DNA of 64,000 bases, from NCBI RefSeq assembly GCF_009915765.1, contig NZ_JAABLQ010000001.1, positions 2,232,001 to 2,296,000 of the forward strand. Direction: 5' to 3'. Shown piece after piece: positions 17,361 through 25,851 of this stretch; the first letter of the stretch is position 1, and every line of letters begins with the position of its first letter. Under the pieces are notes generated by a model. The model did not search any database. It was given only the letters and a program-made list of their open reading frames with translations, and was not told the origin of the DNA. This stretch comes from Pannonibacter sp. XCT-53 (GTDB lineage: Bacteria; Pseudomonadota; Alphaproteobacteria; Rhizobiales; Stappiaceae). The translations under genes were made by a program, and so were the position numbers.

Positions 17361-18971
17361 TCACGACCGTGCCAGCGCAGTGGCGAGCGCCTTGCGAACC
17401 GCAGCTTCGTCGAAGGCGGTCCAGCGCGCGGCGACATGCTGGTCGGGGCGCATCAGGTAGACGGCTGCCGGCGCCGTGCCGAGGTAGCGCGCGGCCAGCG
17501 CGCCACTCGGGTCGGCCGTGGTGGAGAGCGTCATCCCTTCGATGCGGACGCCATGGTCCTCGATCACGGCCGGGACATCGGCGTTGATGCCGATGAGCTG
17601 GAAGCGGTTGCCAAGCTGGTCGAGCAGCCATCCCCCCTCGACCGGAGCATCGACGGCCGGCGAGCCCGGGCGGCTGCGCGCGGGAAGACCAGCCGCATCC
17701 GGCCCGTTGAGCGGCGAGCCGTCATAGGTGCAGGGCACCGACAGCCGGCCCGAGTTGACGAAGGGCCGGGCGAACTCGAAGCGTTCGGACAGATCCAGCA
17801 CCGCATCGCGGAAGATGCGGCTCGTCTCCGACTTCGGCGTGATGAAGTCCGTCGAGCGCGAGGAGTTGAGGATGTTCTCGTCCGCGCCATGGATACGCTC
17901 GGCATCATAGCTGTCGATCAGCGCCTCTCCCGCCTTGCCGTCGATGACCAGCTTGAGCTTCCAGGCGAGGTTGTCGGCGTCCTGCAGGCCCGAGTTCGCG
18001 CCGCGCGCGCCGAAGGGCGAGACCTGATGCGCGCTGTCGCCGGCAAAGATCACCCGGCCATGCCGGAACCGTTCCATCCGCCGGCACTGGAAGGTGTAGA
18101 TCGACACCCACTCCAGCTCGAACTCGACCTCGTCGCCGAGCATGGCCTTCAGGCGCGGGATGACGCGCTCCGGCTGCTTCTCGACCTCCTTGTCGATGTT
18201 CCAGCCAAGCTGCAGGTCGATGCGCCAGACATTGTCCGGCTGCTTGTGCAGGAGCGCCGACTGGTTGCGGTTGAACGGCGGATCGAACCAGAACCAGCGT
18301 TCGGTCGGGAAGTCCGCCGTCATCTTCACGTCGGCGATGAGGAAGTTGTCCTCGAAGATCCGACCGACGAAATCGAGGCCCATCATGCGGCGTACGGGCG
18401 AATTGGCGCCGTCGCAGGCGATCAGCCAGTCTGCCTCGATCCGGTAGGGACCATCGGCCGTGTCGATGGTGAGGCCGACGCCGTCGGCCCTGGGGTCGAC
18501 AGAGACCACCTTGTTGCCGCCACGGATCTCGATCGGCCGCCCCTCGGCCTGCAGCGCACGCACGCGCTCGACCAGGAACAGCTCGAAGTAATACTGCTGC
18601 AGGTTGATGAAGGCCGGGCGCTTGTGGCCATCTTCCGGCAGGAGGTTGAAACCGTAGACCTGACGGTCGTCGAAGAAGACCTTGCCGAGGTTCCAGACCA
18701 CGCCCTTGTCCACCATCGGCTGGCCGCAGCCCAGACGGTCGAGGATCTCCAGCGGTCGCTTGGCGAAGCAGATGGCGCGGGAGCCGAAGCTCACCTTGTC
18801 ATTGTCGTCGATCACCAGCACCGGCACGTCCTGCAGCGCAAGATCAATGGCGGCGGCGAGGCCGACCGGCCCTGCCCCGACGATCACGACCGTATGCCGG
18901 ACCGGCTGCGCCGCATCCTGGTCGCGGCTGCGCCCATAGGGGTACAGCGGCGTTTCAAAGATCTTCGTCAT
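17361..18971 (-). CDS. FAD-dependent aromatic hydroxylase (MhpA/MhaA-like)
   Basis: A 536-residue class A flavoprotein monooxygenase. The N-terminal dinucleotide motif VVIVGAGPVGLAAAIDLA (about residues 28-45) is followed by the second FAD motif GDSAHQVSPFGARGANSGLQDADNLAWKL near 312-340. A thioredoxin-like C-terminal domain, usual in phenol-hydroxylase-type enzymes, makes up the last 150 residues. A strong GGGAGGAG precedes the ATG. Such enzymes use NAD(P)H and oxygen to hydroxylate phenolic acids. Lying beside homogentisate genes and a small coupling-type protein, it most likely makes homogentisate from 3-hydroxyphenylacetate, though 3-(3-hydroxyphenyl)propionate-type substrates are possible. 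It begins its own transcript: a terminator precedes it and an operator-like dyad lies about 25 bases upstream. Confidence 0.88.
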   Translation of the reverse strand: MTKIFETPLYPYGRSRDQDAAQPVRHTVVIVGAGPVGLAAAIDLALQDVPVLVIDDNDKVSFGSRAICFAKRPLEILDRLGCGQPMVDKGVVWNLGKVFFDDRQVYGFNLLPEDGHKRPAFINLQQYYFELFLVERVRALQAEGRPIEIRGGNKVVSVDPRADGVGLTIDTADGPYRIEADWLIACDGANSPVRRMMGLDFVGRIFEDNFLIADVKMTADFPTERWFWFDPPFNRNQSALLHKQPDNVWRIDLQLGWNIDKEVEKQPERVIPRLKAMLGDEVEFELEWVSIYTFQCRRMERFRHGRVIFAGDSAHQVSPFGARGANSGLQDADNLAWKLKLVIDGKAGEALIDSYDAERIHGADENILNSSRSTDFITPKSETSRIFRDAVLDLSERFEFARPFVNSGRLSVPCTYDGSPLNGPDAAGLPARSRPGSPAVDAPVEGGWLLDQLGNRFQLIGINADVPAVIEDHGVRIEGMTLSTTADPSGALAARYLGTAPAAVYLMRPDQHVAARWTAFDEAAVRKALATALARS

Positions 18972-18995
18972 CTCTCCTCCCGATGAACGATTAAT

Positions 18996-19013
18996 TAGTT
19001 ACAATCGCAACCA
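18996..19013. promoter_or_regulatory. Operator-like dyad upstream of hydroxylase, copy 2
   Basis: TAGTTACAATCGCAACCA matches 13 of 18 positions of the better dyad at 23208-23225 upstream of hmgA. It lies 25 bases before the hydroxylase start, an equivalent place to the first copy. This suggests one regulator controls both halves of the cluster. Confidence 0.6.
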
Positions 19014-19069
19014 TTCGGCCGCAAGTCCGCGCAAATCCGTAGAGAGCGCGTCAGGACCTGCACGAAGAA

Positions 19070-19101
19070 AGGGCCGCACGGGCGTCTGCCCGGCGGCCCT
19101 G
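19070..19101 (-). terminator. Terminator after MBL-fold gene
   Basis: On the minus strand AGGGCCGC...GCGGCCCT, with an inner CGGGC/GCCCG stem, is followed by TTTCTTCG. It starts a few bases after the MBL gene stop and separates the homogentisate unit from the hydroxylase unit. Confidence 0.75.
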
Positions 19102-19106
19102 AACCG

Positions 19107-20057
19107 TCAGCCCTGCAGCTTGGCCCACATCTCGCGGTCGCGCTCGGCGGTCCAGATGCGCGGCGTGTCGATGCCCCGCGCCTCGTCATAGGCGCGGGCC
19201 ACGTTGAACGGCAGGCAGTGCTCGTAGATGGCGAAGTCCTTGAACTTCGGATCGCATTCGGCGCGCACCGCGTCCCAGGCCTCCTTCAGGCTGCCGCCGC
19301 GCGCCACCACCCGGGCGACCGGGCGATAGGTGCTCTCGACGAAGTCCCGGGTGCTGGCGATGGCCGCCTCGACCATGTCATGCCCGATCAGCGCGTCGCC
19401 CCGTCCCGGCGCGATGGCGCGCGGATCGAAGGAGCGGATCATGTCGAGCGTGTCGCCCCAGTCATTGAAATGACCGTCGCCGCAGTAGCAGGCCGAGTGG
19501 TACTCGACGATGTCACCGGTGAACATGACCTCCTCGTCTGGCACCCAGGCCACGATGTCCCCGGCCGTGTGCGCCCGGCCCAGATGCATCAGGTCGACGC
19601 GGCGCTTGCCGAGATAGACGGTCATGCGCTCGGAAAAGGTCGTGGTCGGATAGGTCAGGCCCGGAATGGACTCATGCCCCTGGAACAGGCGCGGGAAGCG
19701 GCCGAACTCGCTGGCCCAGTCTTCTTCGCCGCGCTCCTCGACCATGCCGCGTGCCGCATCGCTCATGATGATGGTCGGGGCGTTGTAGGCGGAGGCGCCC
19801 AGCACGCGCACGGCGTGGTAATGGGTCAGGACCAGATGCGAGATCGGCTTGTCGGTGACCTCGCGCACCTTCTCGATCACCTTGCTGGCGAGACGCGGCG
19901 TGGCCTGCGCCTCGATGATCATGACGCTGTCGTCGCCGATGATCACGCCGGAGTTGGGATCGCCCTCGGCCGTGAAGGCCCAGAGGTCACGGCCGATCTC
20001 GGTGAAGGAGATCTTCTTTTCGGTCAGGTCGCCTGCGGAGGCGAATTGCTTGGACAT
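19107..20057 (-). CDS. MBL-fold protein with altered metal motif
   Basis: A 316-residue metallo-beta-lactamase-fold protein. The fold is shown by SGVIIGDDSVMIIEA (strand pair), THYH (His79, His81), His163 in GRAHTAGD and Asp182 in FTGDIVE. The family motif HxHxDH reads HYHAVR here: the Asp and third His that hold the second zinc are Val83 and Arg84. One metal site can still form; the second seems lost. The ATG at 20057 follows AGGAGG by six bases. It is the last gene of the homogentisate unit before a terminator. A hydrolytic role on a ring-cleavage product or thioester is possible, but the reaction is unknown. Confidence 0.85.
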   Translation of the reverse strand: MSKQFASAGDLTEKKISFTEIGRDLWAFTAEGDPNSGVIIGDDSVMIIEAQATPRLASKVIEKVREVTDKPISHLVLTHYHAVRVLGASAYNAPTIIMSDAARGMVEERGEEDWASEFGRFPRLFQGHESIPGLTYPTTTFSERMTVYLGKRRVDLMHLGRAHTAGDIVAWVPDEEVMFTGDIVEYHSACYCGDGHFNDWGDTLDMIRSFDPRAIAPGRGDALIGHDMVEAAIASTRDFVESTYRPVARVVARGGSLKEAWDAVRAECDPKFKDFAIYEHCLPFNVARAYDEARGIDTPRIWTAERDREMWAKLQG

Positions 20058-20217
20058 CACGGTCCTCCTCTATCCGTGCAGGCCGGCGGGCTGCCGCCGG
20101 CGGTCGCGGGGCCGTTGCCTCCGCCAGGCGGAGACAACAGAAATGGGTCCGCAGCCCCGAGAGGCGCGGGGGTCAACCGCCGCGATCCGGCGGCAGCCGG
20201 CAGTCGTCGTCACTGCC

Positions 20218-20733
20218 TTACTGGGCAGCGATGGCATCCAGCTCCGACTTGATCGAGAAGGCGCTGCCGTCCATCGTCAGGATGATGTCGTCGATGACCG
20301 GCTTGCCCCCCTCGCTGATCACCCGGAAGCGGGTTTCGGTGAAGGCCTGGTACTCCTGATCCGAACCGAAGCAGGTGAGCCCCTGGAATCTCGCCTTCAC
20401 CTCCGACGCCCCGTCCCGCGCCGGGCCCGAGGTGATGGAGATGTTGCGCAGGGCGCAGCCGTCCTGGGCATTGACGATCACGTCATAACTGAACGGCGTT
20501 CCGGCTTCCTTGGCGTATTCCGAGGCGGCGGCCTTGCGATAGCGCTCGGCAAAGTCCTTGCTGAACAGCCGGCCAAGCCGGTCGTCGGCGAAGACGTCCT
20601 GGAATTCGCTGGCCCCTTCCCGCCAGTTCGCTTCCGTCACGCTCATCACCTCGCGCACGGGCGTGGTGGCGTCGGCGGCCAGGGCCGGGACGGGAAGGAG
20701 TAAACCAAGGGCAATCAGTCCAGCCTTAAGCAT
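20218..20733 (-). CDS. Exported protein coupled to fumarylacetoacetate hydrolase
   Basis: A 171-residue protein with an N-terminal signal (MLKAGLIALGLLLPVPALAADA) and therefore probably periplasmic. Two cysteines (GCALRN and LTCFGS) could form a disulfide. Its start codon lies inside the last codons of the upstream fumarylacetoacetate hydrolase gene (eight-base overlap), so translation is likely coupled. The family is not recognised. Its tight inclusion in a catabolic unit whose other products are cytoplasmic is odd; it could affect substrate entry or be a stress protein. The chosen start is the only one giving a signal sequence. Confidence 0.8.
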   Translation of the reverse strand: MLKAGLIALGLLLPVPALAADATTPVREVMSVTEANWREGASEFQDVFADDRLGRLFSKDFAERYRKAAASEYAKEAGTPFSYDVIVNAQDGCALRNISITSGPARDGASEVKARFQGLTCFGSDQEYQAFTETRFRVISEGGKPVIDDIILTMDGSAFSIKSELDAIAAQ

Positions 20734-21736
20734 GTCTCTCGATCCGTTGTTCGATGGCACCGAACACGGAATGGCCGTCACGATCCAGCATCTCGATGCG
20801 CACGGTGTCGCCGAACTGCAGGAAGGGGGTCTTGGGGGCACCATCACGGATAGTCTCAATCATGCGGATTTCCGCAATGCAAGAGTATCCGACGCCGCCT
20901 TCGCTCACCGGCTTGCCCGGTCCCCCGTCCAGCTTGTTGGACACGGTGCCGGAACCGATGATCGAGCCGGCGGCCAGCGGCCGGGTCTTGGCGGCATGGG
21001 CCACCAGGGTCGGGAAGTCGAAGGTCATGTCGACGCCGGCATTGGCGCGGCCGAACGGCTTGCCGTTGACGTCGACGCGCAGCGGCAGATGCAGCTTGCC
21101 GCCATCCCAGGCCTCGCCCAGCTCCTCCGGGGTCACGGCAACCGGCGAGAAGGCCGAGGACGGCTTGGACTGGAAGAAGCCGAAGCCCTTGGCCAGTTCC
21201 GCCGGGATAAGGCCGCGCAGCGACACGTCGTTGACCAGCATGATGAGCCGGATGGCGGCGCGGGCCTGATCGACACTCGCGCCCATCGGCACGTCATCGA
21301 CGATGACGGCGATCTCGCCCTCCATGTCGATGCCATAGGCCGCATCGGCCATGACGACGGGATCGCGCGGGCCGAGGAAACTGTCGGAACCGCCCTGATA
21401 CATCAGCGGATCGGTCCAGAAGCTCTCGGGCAGTTCGGCACCGCGCGCCTTGCGCACCAGCTCCACGTGATTGACGTAAGCCGAGCCATCCGCCCACTGG
21501 TAGGCGCGCGGCAGCGGCGAATGGGCGTTGTGCTCGTGGAAGCGCAGGGAGGGCACGGCGTCGTGTTCAAGGCTTTCGGCCAGAACCGCAAGCTTCGGCG
21601 CGACCGTCGCCCAGTTGTCCAGCGCGGCCTGCAGCGTCGGGGCGATGTGGGTTGCCTCGGTGCAGCGGGTCAGGCTCGTGTTGACCACCACCAGCCTGCC
21701 GTCGCGGCTGCCGTCCTTGAGCGTGGCGAGTTTCAT
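20726..21736 (-). CDS. Fumarylacetoacetate hydrolase family protein
   Basis: A 336-residue enzyme of the FAH family, which splits fumarylacetoacetate to fumarate and acetoacetate in the last step of tyrosine/homogentisate breakdown. The catalytic-domain features are visible: the metal-binding ME-GE motif (GIDMEGEIAVIVDDVPMG), the NDVSLR motif, the FGFFQSKPSS block and GSIIGSGTVSN. It is of the shorter bacterial type (about 330 residues) seen next to hmgA. The gene follows hmgA by 126 bases and overlaps the exported-protein gene. A maleylacetoacetate isomerase gene is not in the window; some organisms encode it elsewhere. Confidence 0.92.
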   Translation of the reverse strand: MKLATLKDGSRDGRLVVVNTSLTRCTEATHIAPTLQAALDNWATVAPKLAVLAESLEHDAVPSLRFHEHNAHSPLPRAYQWADGSAYVNHVELVRKARGAELPESFWTDPLMYQGGSDSFLGPRDPVVMADAAYGIDMEGEIAVIVDDVPMGASVDQARAAIRLIMLVNDVSLRGLIPAELAKGFGFFQSKPSSAFSPVAVTPEELGEAWDGGKLHLPLRVDVNGKPFGRANAGVDMTFDFPTLVAHAAKTRPLAAGSIIGSGTVSNKLDGGPGKPVSEGGVGYSCIAEIRMIETIRDGAPKTPFLQFGDTVRIEMLDRDGHSVFGAIEQRIERHA

Positions 21737-21862
21737 GACTTCTCCCTCGAACTTGTCATTTCCGGTGATGGCCCGGGCGACTGGACCCGGGTTCCGGGCG
21801 CAAGGCTATCGCCTCGCGCCGGTCGCCGTCACCGTCCTTCTGCGTCCTGGCGAGGACGCGGC

Positions 21863-23179
21863 TCACTTCACGCCGGGCGTGCCGTCGAACTTCTTCTCCA
21901 GGCCGCCCCAGCAGTCGACATAGTCATCCTGCAGCGGGGCCTCCTTGGCCGCAAACCGGGTCAGGTGCTGCGGGAAGCGGGTCTCGAACATGAAGGACAT
22001 GGTCTCGTTCAGCTTCTGCGGCTTCAGCTCCATGTTGGAGGCATGCTCGAAGGCTTCGCGGTCGGGGCCATGCGGCAGCATCATGTTGTGCAGGCTCATG
22101 CCACCGGGGACAAAGCCCTGCGGCTTGGCGTCATACTGGCCGTAGATGTTGCCCATCAGCTCGGACATGATGTTGCGGTGGTACCACGGCGGGCGGAAGG
22201 TGTTCTCGGCCACCATCCAGCGCTCGCGGAACAGCACGAAATCGATGTTGGCCGTGCCCGGCACGCCCGAGGGCGCGGTCAGCACGGTGAAGATCGACGG
22301 ATCGGGATGGTCGAACAGGATCGCCCCGACCGGGCAATAGGTCCTGAGGTCGTATTTGACCGGTGCGTAGTTGCCATGCCAGGCGACCACGTCGAGCGGC
22401 GAGTGGCCGATGTCGCAGGTGTGGAACTGGCCGCACCATTTCACGGTTACCGTCGAGGGCACCTCGCGGTCCTCATACCAGGCGACGGGCGTCTTGAAGT
22501 CGCGGCGGTTGGCCATGCAGTTGGCGCCGATCGGGCCGCGGCCCGGCAGCTCGAACTTCTGGCCGTAGTTCTCGCAGACGAAGCCGCGCGCCGGACCTTC
22601 CAGCACCTCGACACGGTAGATGAGACCGCGCGGGATGACCGCGATTTCCTTGGGCTCGAGGTCGATCAGCCCCAGCTCGGTGCAGAAGCGCAGCTTGCCT
22701 TCCTGCGGCACCACCAGCAGCTCGCTGTCGGCAGAGAAGAAATAGGCATCCTGCATCGACTTGGTGACGAGATAGACGTGGCTCGCCATGCCGACCTGCG
22801 TGTTCACGTCGCCGGCCGTCGTCATGGTGCGCATGCCGGTGATCCAGGTCAGGTCCTCGCCGGTGTGCGGCACCGGATCCCAGCGGTACTGGCCAAGCGA
22901 CACCACGTCCGGATCGATGTGCGGCGCCGACTTCCAGTAGGGCATGTCGATCTTGCGGAACCGGCCGGTGTGCTTCACCGAGGGCCGGATGCGGTAACAC
23001 CAGGTGCGCTCGTTCTGGTGGCTCGGCGCGGTGAAGGCCGTGCCGGAGAGCTGCTCGCCATAAAGGCCATAGTTGCACTTCTGCGGGCTGTTCATGCCCT
23101 GCGGCAGGGCGCCAGGCAGGGCTTCCGTCTCGAAGTCATTGCCGAAACCCGGCATGTACTGAAGTTCGTTCGCGGCCAT
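21863..23179 (-). CDS. hmgA: Homogentisate 1,2-dioxygenase
   Basis: A 438-residue non-heme Fe(II) dioxygenase that opens the ring of homogentisate to maleylacetoacetate. Recognised by near-full-length similarity to the family: [20 protein letters not shown] at the N-terminus, [19 protein letters not shown] (here [14 protein letters not shown]), and the iron ligand region with [16 protein letters not shown] (His about 335, Glu six residues later) and [16 protein letters not shown]. The length equals the family norm. It is the first gene of the unit, with a dyad operator just upstream and a GGAGGG ribosome site. Expression is probably induced by tyrosine/phenylalanine or hydroxyphenylacetate catabolites. 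Confidence 0.98.
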   Translation of the reverse strand: MAANELQYMPGFGNDFETEALPGALPQGMNSPQKCNYGLYGEQLSGTAFTAPSHQNERTWCYRIRPSVKHTGRFRKIDMPYWKSAPHIDPDVVSLGQYRWDPVPHTGEDLTWITGMRTMTTAGDVNTQVGMASHVYLVTKSMQDAYFFSADSELLVVPQEGKLRFCTELGLIDLEPKEIAVIPRGLIYRVEVLEGPARGFVCENYGQKFELPGRGPIGANCMANRRDFKTPVAWYEDREVPSTVTVKWCGQFHTCDIGHSPLDVVAWHGNYAPVKYDLRTYCPVGAILFDHPDPSIFTVLTAPSGVPGTANIDFVLFRERWMVAENTFRPPWYHRNIMSELMGNIYGQYDAKPQGFVPGGMSLHNMMLPHGPDREAFEHASNMELKPQKLNETMSFMFETRFPQHLTRFAAKEAPLQDDYVDCWGGLEKKFDGTPGVK

Positions 23180-23207
23180 GATCGCGATCCCTCCTCGATC
23201 GGTGAAT

Positions 23208-23225
23208 TGGTTACATGTGTAACCA
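23208..23225. promoter_or_regulatory. Operator-like dyad upstream of hmgA, copy 1
   Basis: TGGTTACA-TG-TGTAACCA: two perfect eight-base arms, 29-46 bases upstream of the hmgA start. The position is right to overlap the core promoter. MarR- and GntR-type repressors bind sites of this size; no such gene adjoins the cluster. Confidence 0.7.
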
Positions 23226-23330
23226 TCAACGGATCTACGCGCAAGTGCCTATTGCACCGGCGCAGCCCCTCTTGCCCGGGGAGCGACTCTCGGATATAGA
23301 ACAAAACAGGAACTAGATGAGGCAGAAGCC

Positions 23331-23585
23331 ATGCAGCCGAATGAAATCAGCGTCACGCGCTTCGAGGTCGAGGACATCGCCCGGTATCTGCGCGCCACCC
23401 TCAATCAGGCCAGCCGGATCCGCGCCAATGCCCCTGCCGGCAGCTATCTGGACAGCGTCCTCGGTCGCACGATCGAGGGACTGGAACTTGAGCTGGCTCA
23501 GTTGAAGTTTCTCCTGGCCGACCCGGAATTCCCTGTTCCCGCAAAGGAAATCGGCCGGCCCGAACGCATGCGCCGTGCGATGTAA
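23331..23585 (+). CDS. Small conserved-looking hypothetical protein
   Basis: Predicted 84-residue soluble protein divergent from hmgA. It is helical, with an amphipathic central part (GRTIEGLELELAQLKFLLADPEF) and no membrane segment. A GAGGCAG stretch lies before the ATG. Its composition is that of a normal protein rather than a shadow frame, and the opposite strand in this interval is poorly coding. No family or function is recognised. Confidence 0.55.
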   Translation: MQPNEISVTRFEVEDIARYLRATLNQASRIRANAPAGSYLDSVLGRTIEGLELELAQLKFLLADPEFPVPAKEIGRPERMRRAM

Positions 23586-23761
23586 GTGAAATTCCGCAAG
23601 GTTGAGGCGGTCGGTGACACCAGACCATCGCCACAACCCTTGCGGGAACCCTCACCGGATCATTTGCAAGACCGCATGTTGAACTGAAGGAGCGGTAAGC
23701 TTTACTTTACGTCCGCACAGCAGAATGCATGGCAGGTTCGTCTCCGTCCCGGAGTTCTTTC

Positions 23762-25795
23762 ATGTCCCTGCGCAATCGGATTTTCCTGTCGGCCAGTGCC
23801 GTCTTTCTTGTGGGCTTCGTCGTCCTGATCACGGTCATCTCGGTGATGATGCGTCAGTCGGCGGAGAAGGCCGGACGCGAACAGGTCGCGGACGTGACCC
23901 TGGCCATCGCCACAGAGGTCAGCAAGACTGTCGCCGAAGCGCAGCTTGCCGCCCGCTCCGCAGCCGATGCGCTCGAGGGGCTGGTGCAGGCAGGCGTGAC
24001 GGACCGCAACGCCTATGGCTCGGTGATGAAGCAGATCGTCGCCCAGAACCGCCAGTTCGTCGGCGGCGGTGCGATCCTGGAGCCGGATGTCGGCGGCCTT
24101 GATGCGGACAATCGCGGCGCCGGCTTCAACGATGCCAACGGCCGTTTCATTCCCTATTTCTATCACAAGGACGGCAGCGTCGCCTTTGACCCGCTGATCT
24201 TCGGCGGCACCAGCGGTTCCGAGGAATGGTACGACAAGCCGCGCCAGCTCCGGCGCGACACCGTGACCGAGCCCTATCTCTATCCCGTCAACGGCGTCGA
24301 CGTGCTCATGGCGACGGCCTCCTCGCCGATCCTCGATGCCTCCGGCAAGGCGGTCGGCGGCACCACCATCGACGTGTCGCTGGCAGACCTGCAGCAGCAG
24401 ATCACGGCTACCGACCCGTATGAGACCGGCTATCTCGGCCTCGTGTCCGAGAAGGGCATCTGGGTGTCGCATCCGGATGCCAGCCTGCTCGGCAAGACCG
24501 CCGAGGCGGGCCTCGTCAACCGGCTCCGCGGCGCGGCCGCCGGCCTGACGCTGAGCGCGACCGAGGGTCAGATGGAGGCGATCCGGCCCGTCGAACTCAT
24601 CAACACCGATCAGAAATGGTACGTGGTGATGACGGTCGACGAGAGCGAGCTGCTGGCGGTGGCCGACCGCACCCGCAACATCGCCCTGATGGTCGCCCTC
24701 GTCGTCGTGGCCATTGGCACCGGCCTGATGTGGCTGCTTGGCAGCACGATTGCCCGCCCGATCCTGCAGCTGACCCTGCGCATGCGCAATCTGGCCGCCG
24801 GCGACGTCCAGTCCGCCGTCGAGCACACCGGCCGCAAGGACGAGATCGGCCAGATGGCCAACGCGCTCGGCGTCTTCGTCGAGAATGCGATCGAACGCGC
24901 CAAGCTCCAGGGCGAGAGCGAGCAGGCCCAGCTTGCCCGTGTCGAACGGCAGAAGAGCATCGACGCGATGATCGTGAGTTTCGAGGCCGAGGTGCGCCAG
25001 GCGCTGAGCCAGGTCTCGGCCAACACCGAGCGCATGGAACACACCGCCGGCGCGCTCAATGCCATTGCCCAGACCACCTCCGGCAAGGTGTCCTCGGTTG
25101 CCGCTTCCTCCGAGACGACGCAGATCAGCGTCCAGACGGTGGCCTCCGCTTCGGAAGAACTGTCGGCCTCGATTGCCGAGATCAGCCGTCAGGTGGACCA
25201 GACCAAGGGCGTGGTGAGCATCGCCACCCGCGCGGCGGCGACCTCCAACGAACGGGTCGCCAGCCTCGACAGCGCGGCGCAGAAGATCGGCGAGGTGGTC
25301 AGCCTGATCCAGGCCATTGCCGAACAGACCAACCTGCTGGCGCTCAACGCCACCATCGAGGCCGCCCGGGCCGGCGAGGCCGGGCGCGGCTTTGCCGTCG
25401 TGGCAGCGGAGGTGAAGGAACTGGCCAACCAGACCGCCAAGGCCACCGAGGAAATCTCCAACCAGATCGGCGGCATCCAGACCTCGACCCGCGAGGCCGT
25501 GACCTCGATCCAGGAGATCGCCCGGACGATGACCGAGGTGAACCAGTTCACCGCCACCATCGCCGAGGCCATCTCGCAGCAGGGCGAGGCGACGCGCGAG
25601 ATCACCGTCAACGTGCAGAAGGCCGCCACCTGCACCACCGACATGACCGACAATGTCGGCAACGTGATGCAGTCGGCGCAGGAAACGAGCCAGTCGGCCA
25701 GCGACGTGCTGACCGTCTCGCAGGATGTGTCGCGCCAGGCGCATCGGCTTCAGGACACGATCGCGGGCTTCCTTGCCCGCGTCCGGGCGGCCTGA
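23762..25795 (+). CDS. Methyl-accepting chemotaxis protein with dCache sensor
   Basis: A 677-residue chemoreceptor. The start MSLRNRIF lies seven bases after GGAG. Membrane helix 1 is at about residues 8-29; a double-Cache periplasmic domain follows (about 35-310) with typical elements [25 protein letters not shown] and [12 protein letters not shown], then helix 2 near 305-327 and a HAMP domain. The signalling domain holds [26 protein letters not shown]. There is no CheR pentapeptide. dCache receptors often bind amino acids, amines or carboxylates; the ligand is not readable here. The gene stands alone with its own terminator. Confidence 0.94.
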   Translation: MSLRNRIFLSASAVFLVGFVVLITVISVMMRQSAEKAGREQVADVTLAIATEVSKTVAEAQLAARSAADALEGLVQAGVTDRNAYGSVMKQIVAQNRQFVGGGAILEPDVGGLDADNRGAGFNDANGRFIPYFYHKDGSVAFDPLIFGGTSGSEEWYDKPRQLRRDTVTEPYLYPVNGVDVLMATASSPILDASGKAVGGTTIDVSLADLQQQITATDPYETGYLGLVSEKGIWVSHPDASLLGKTAEAGLVNRLRGAAAGLTLSATEGQMEAIRPVELINTDQKWYVVMTVDESELLAVADRTRNIALMVALVVVAIGTGLMWLLGSTIARPILQLTLRMRNLAAGDVQSAVEHTGRKDEIGQMANALGVFVENAIERAKLQGESEQAQLARVERQKSIDAMIVSFEAEVRQALSQVSANTERMEHTAGALNAIAQTTSGKVSSVAASSETTQISVQTVASASEELSASIAEISRQVDQTKGVVSIATRAAATSNERVASLDSAAQKIGEVVSLIQAIAEQTNLLALNATIEAARAGEAGRGFAVVAAEVKELANQTAKATEEISNQIGGIQTSTREAVTSIQEIARTMTEVNQFTATIAEAISQQGEATREITVNVQKAATCTTDMTDNVGNVMQSAQETSQSASDVLTVSQDVSRQAHRLQDTIAGFLARVRAA

Positions 25796-25819
25796 GGACA
25801 GGTCTTGTCACACCGCAGA

Positions 25820-25845
25820 AGGGCACCCGGCGGGTGCCCTTTTTC
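25820..25845 (+). terminator. Terminator after dCache chemoreceptor
   Basis: AGGGCACCC-ggc-GGGTGCCCT followed by TTTTT, 24 bases past the stop. It also abuts the stop of the convergent HerA-like gene. Confidence 0.92.
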
Positions 25846-25851
25846 GGTGCG

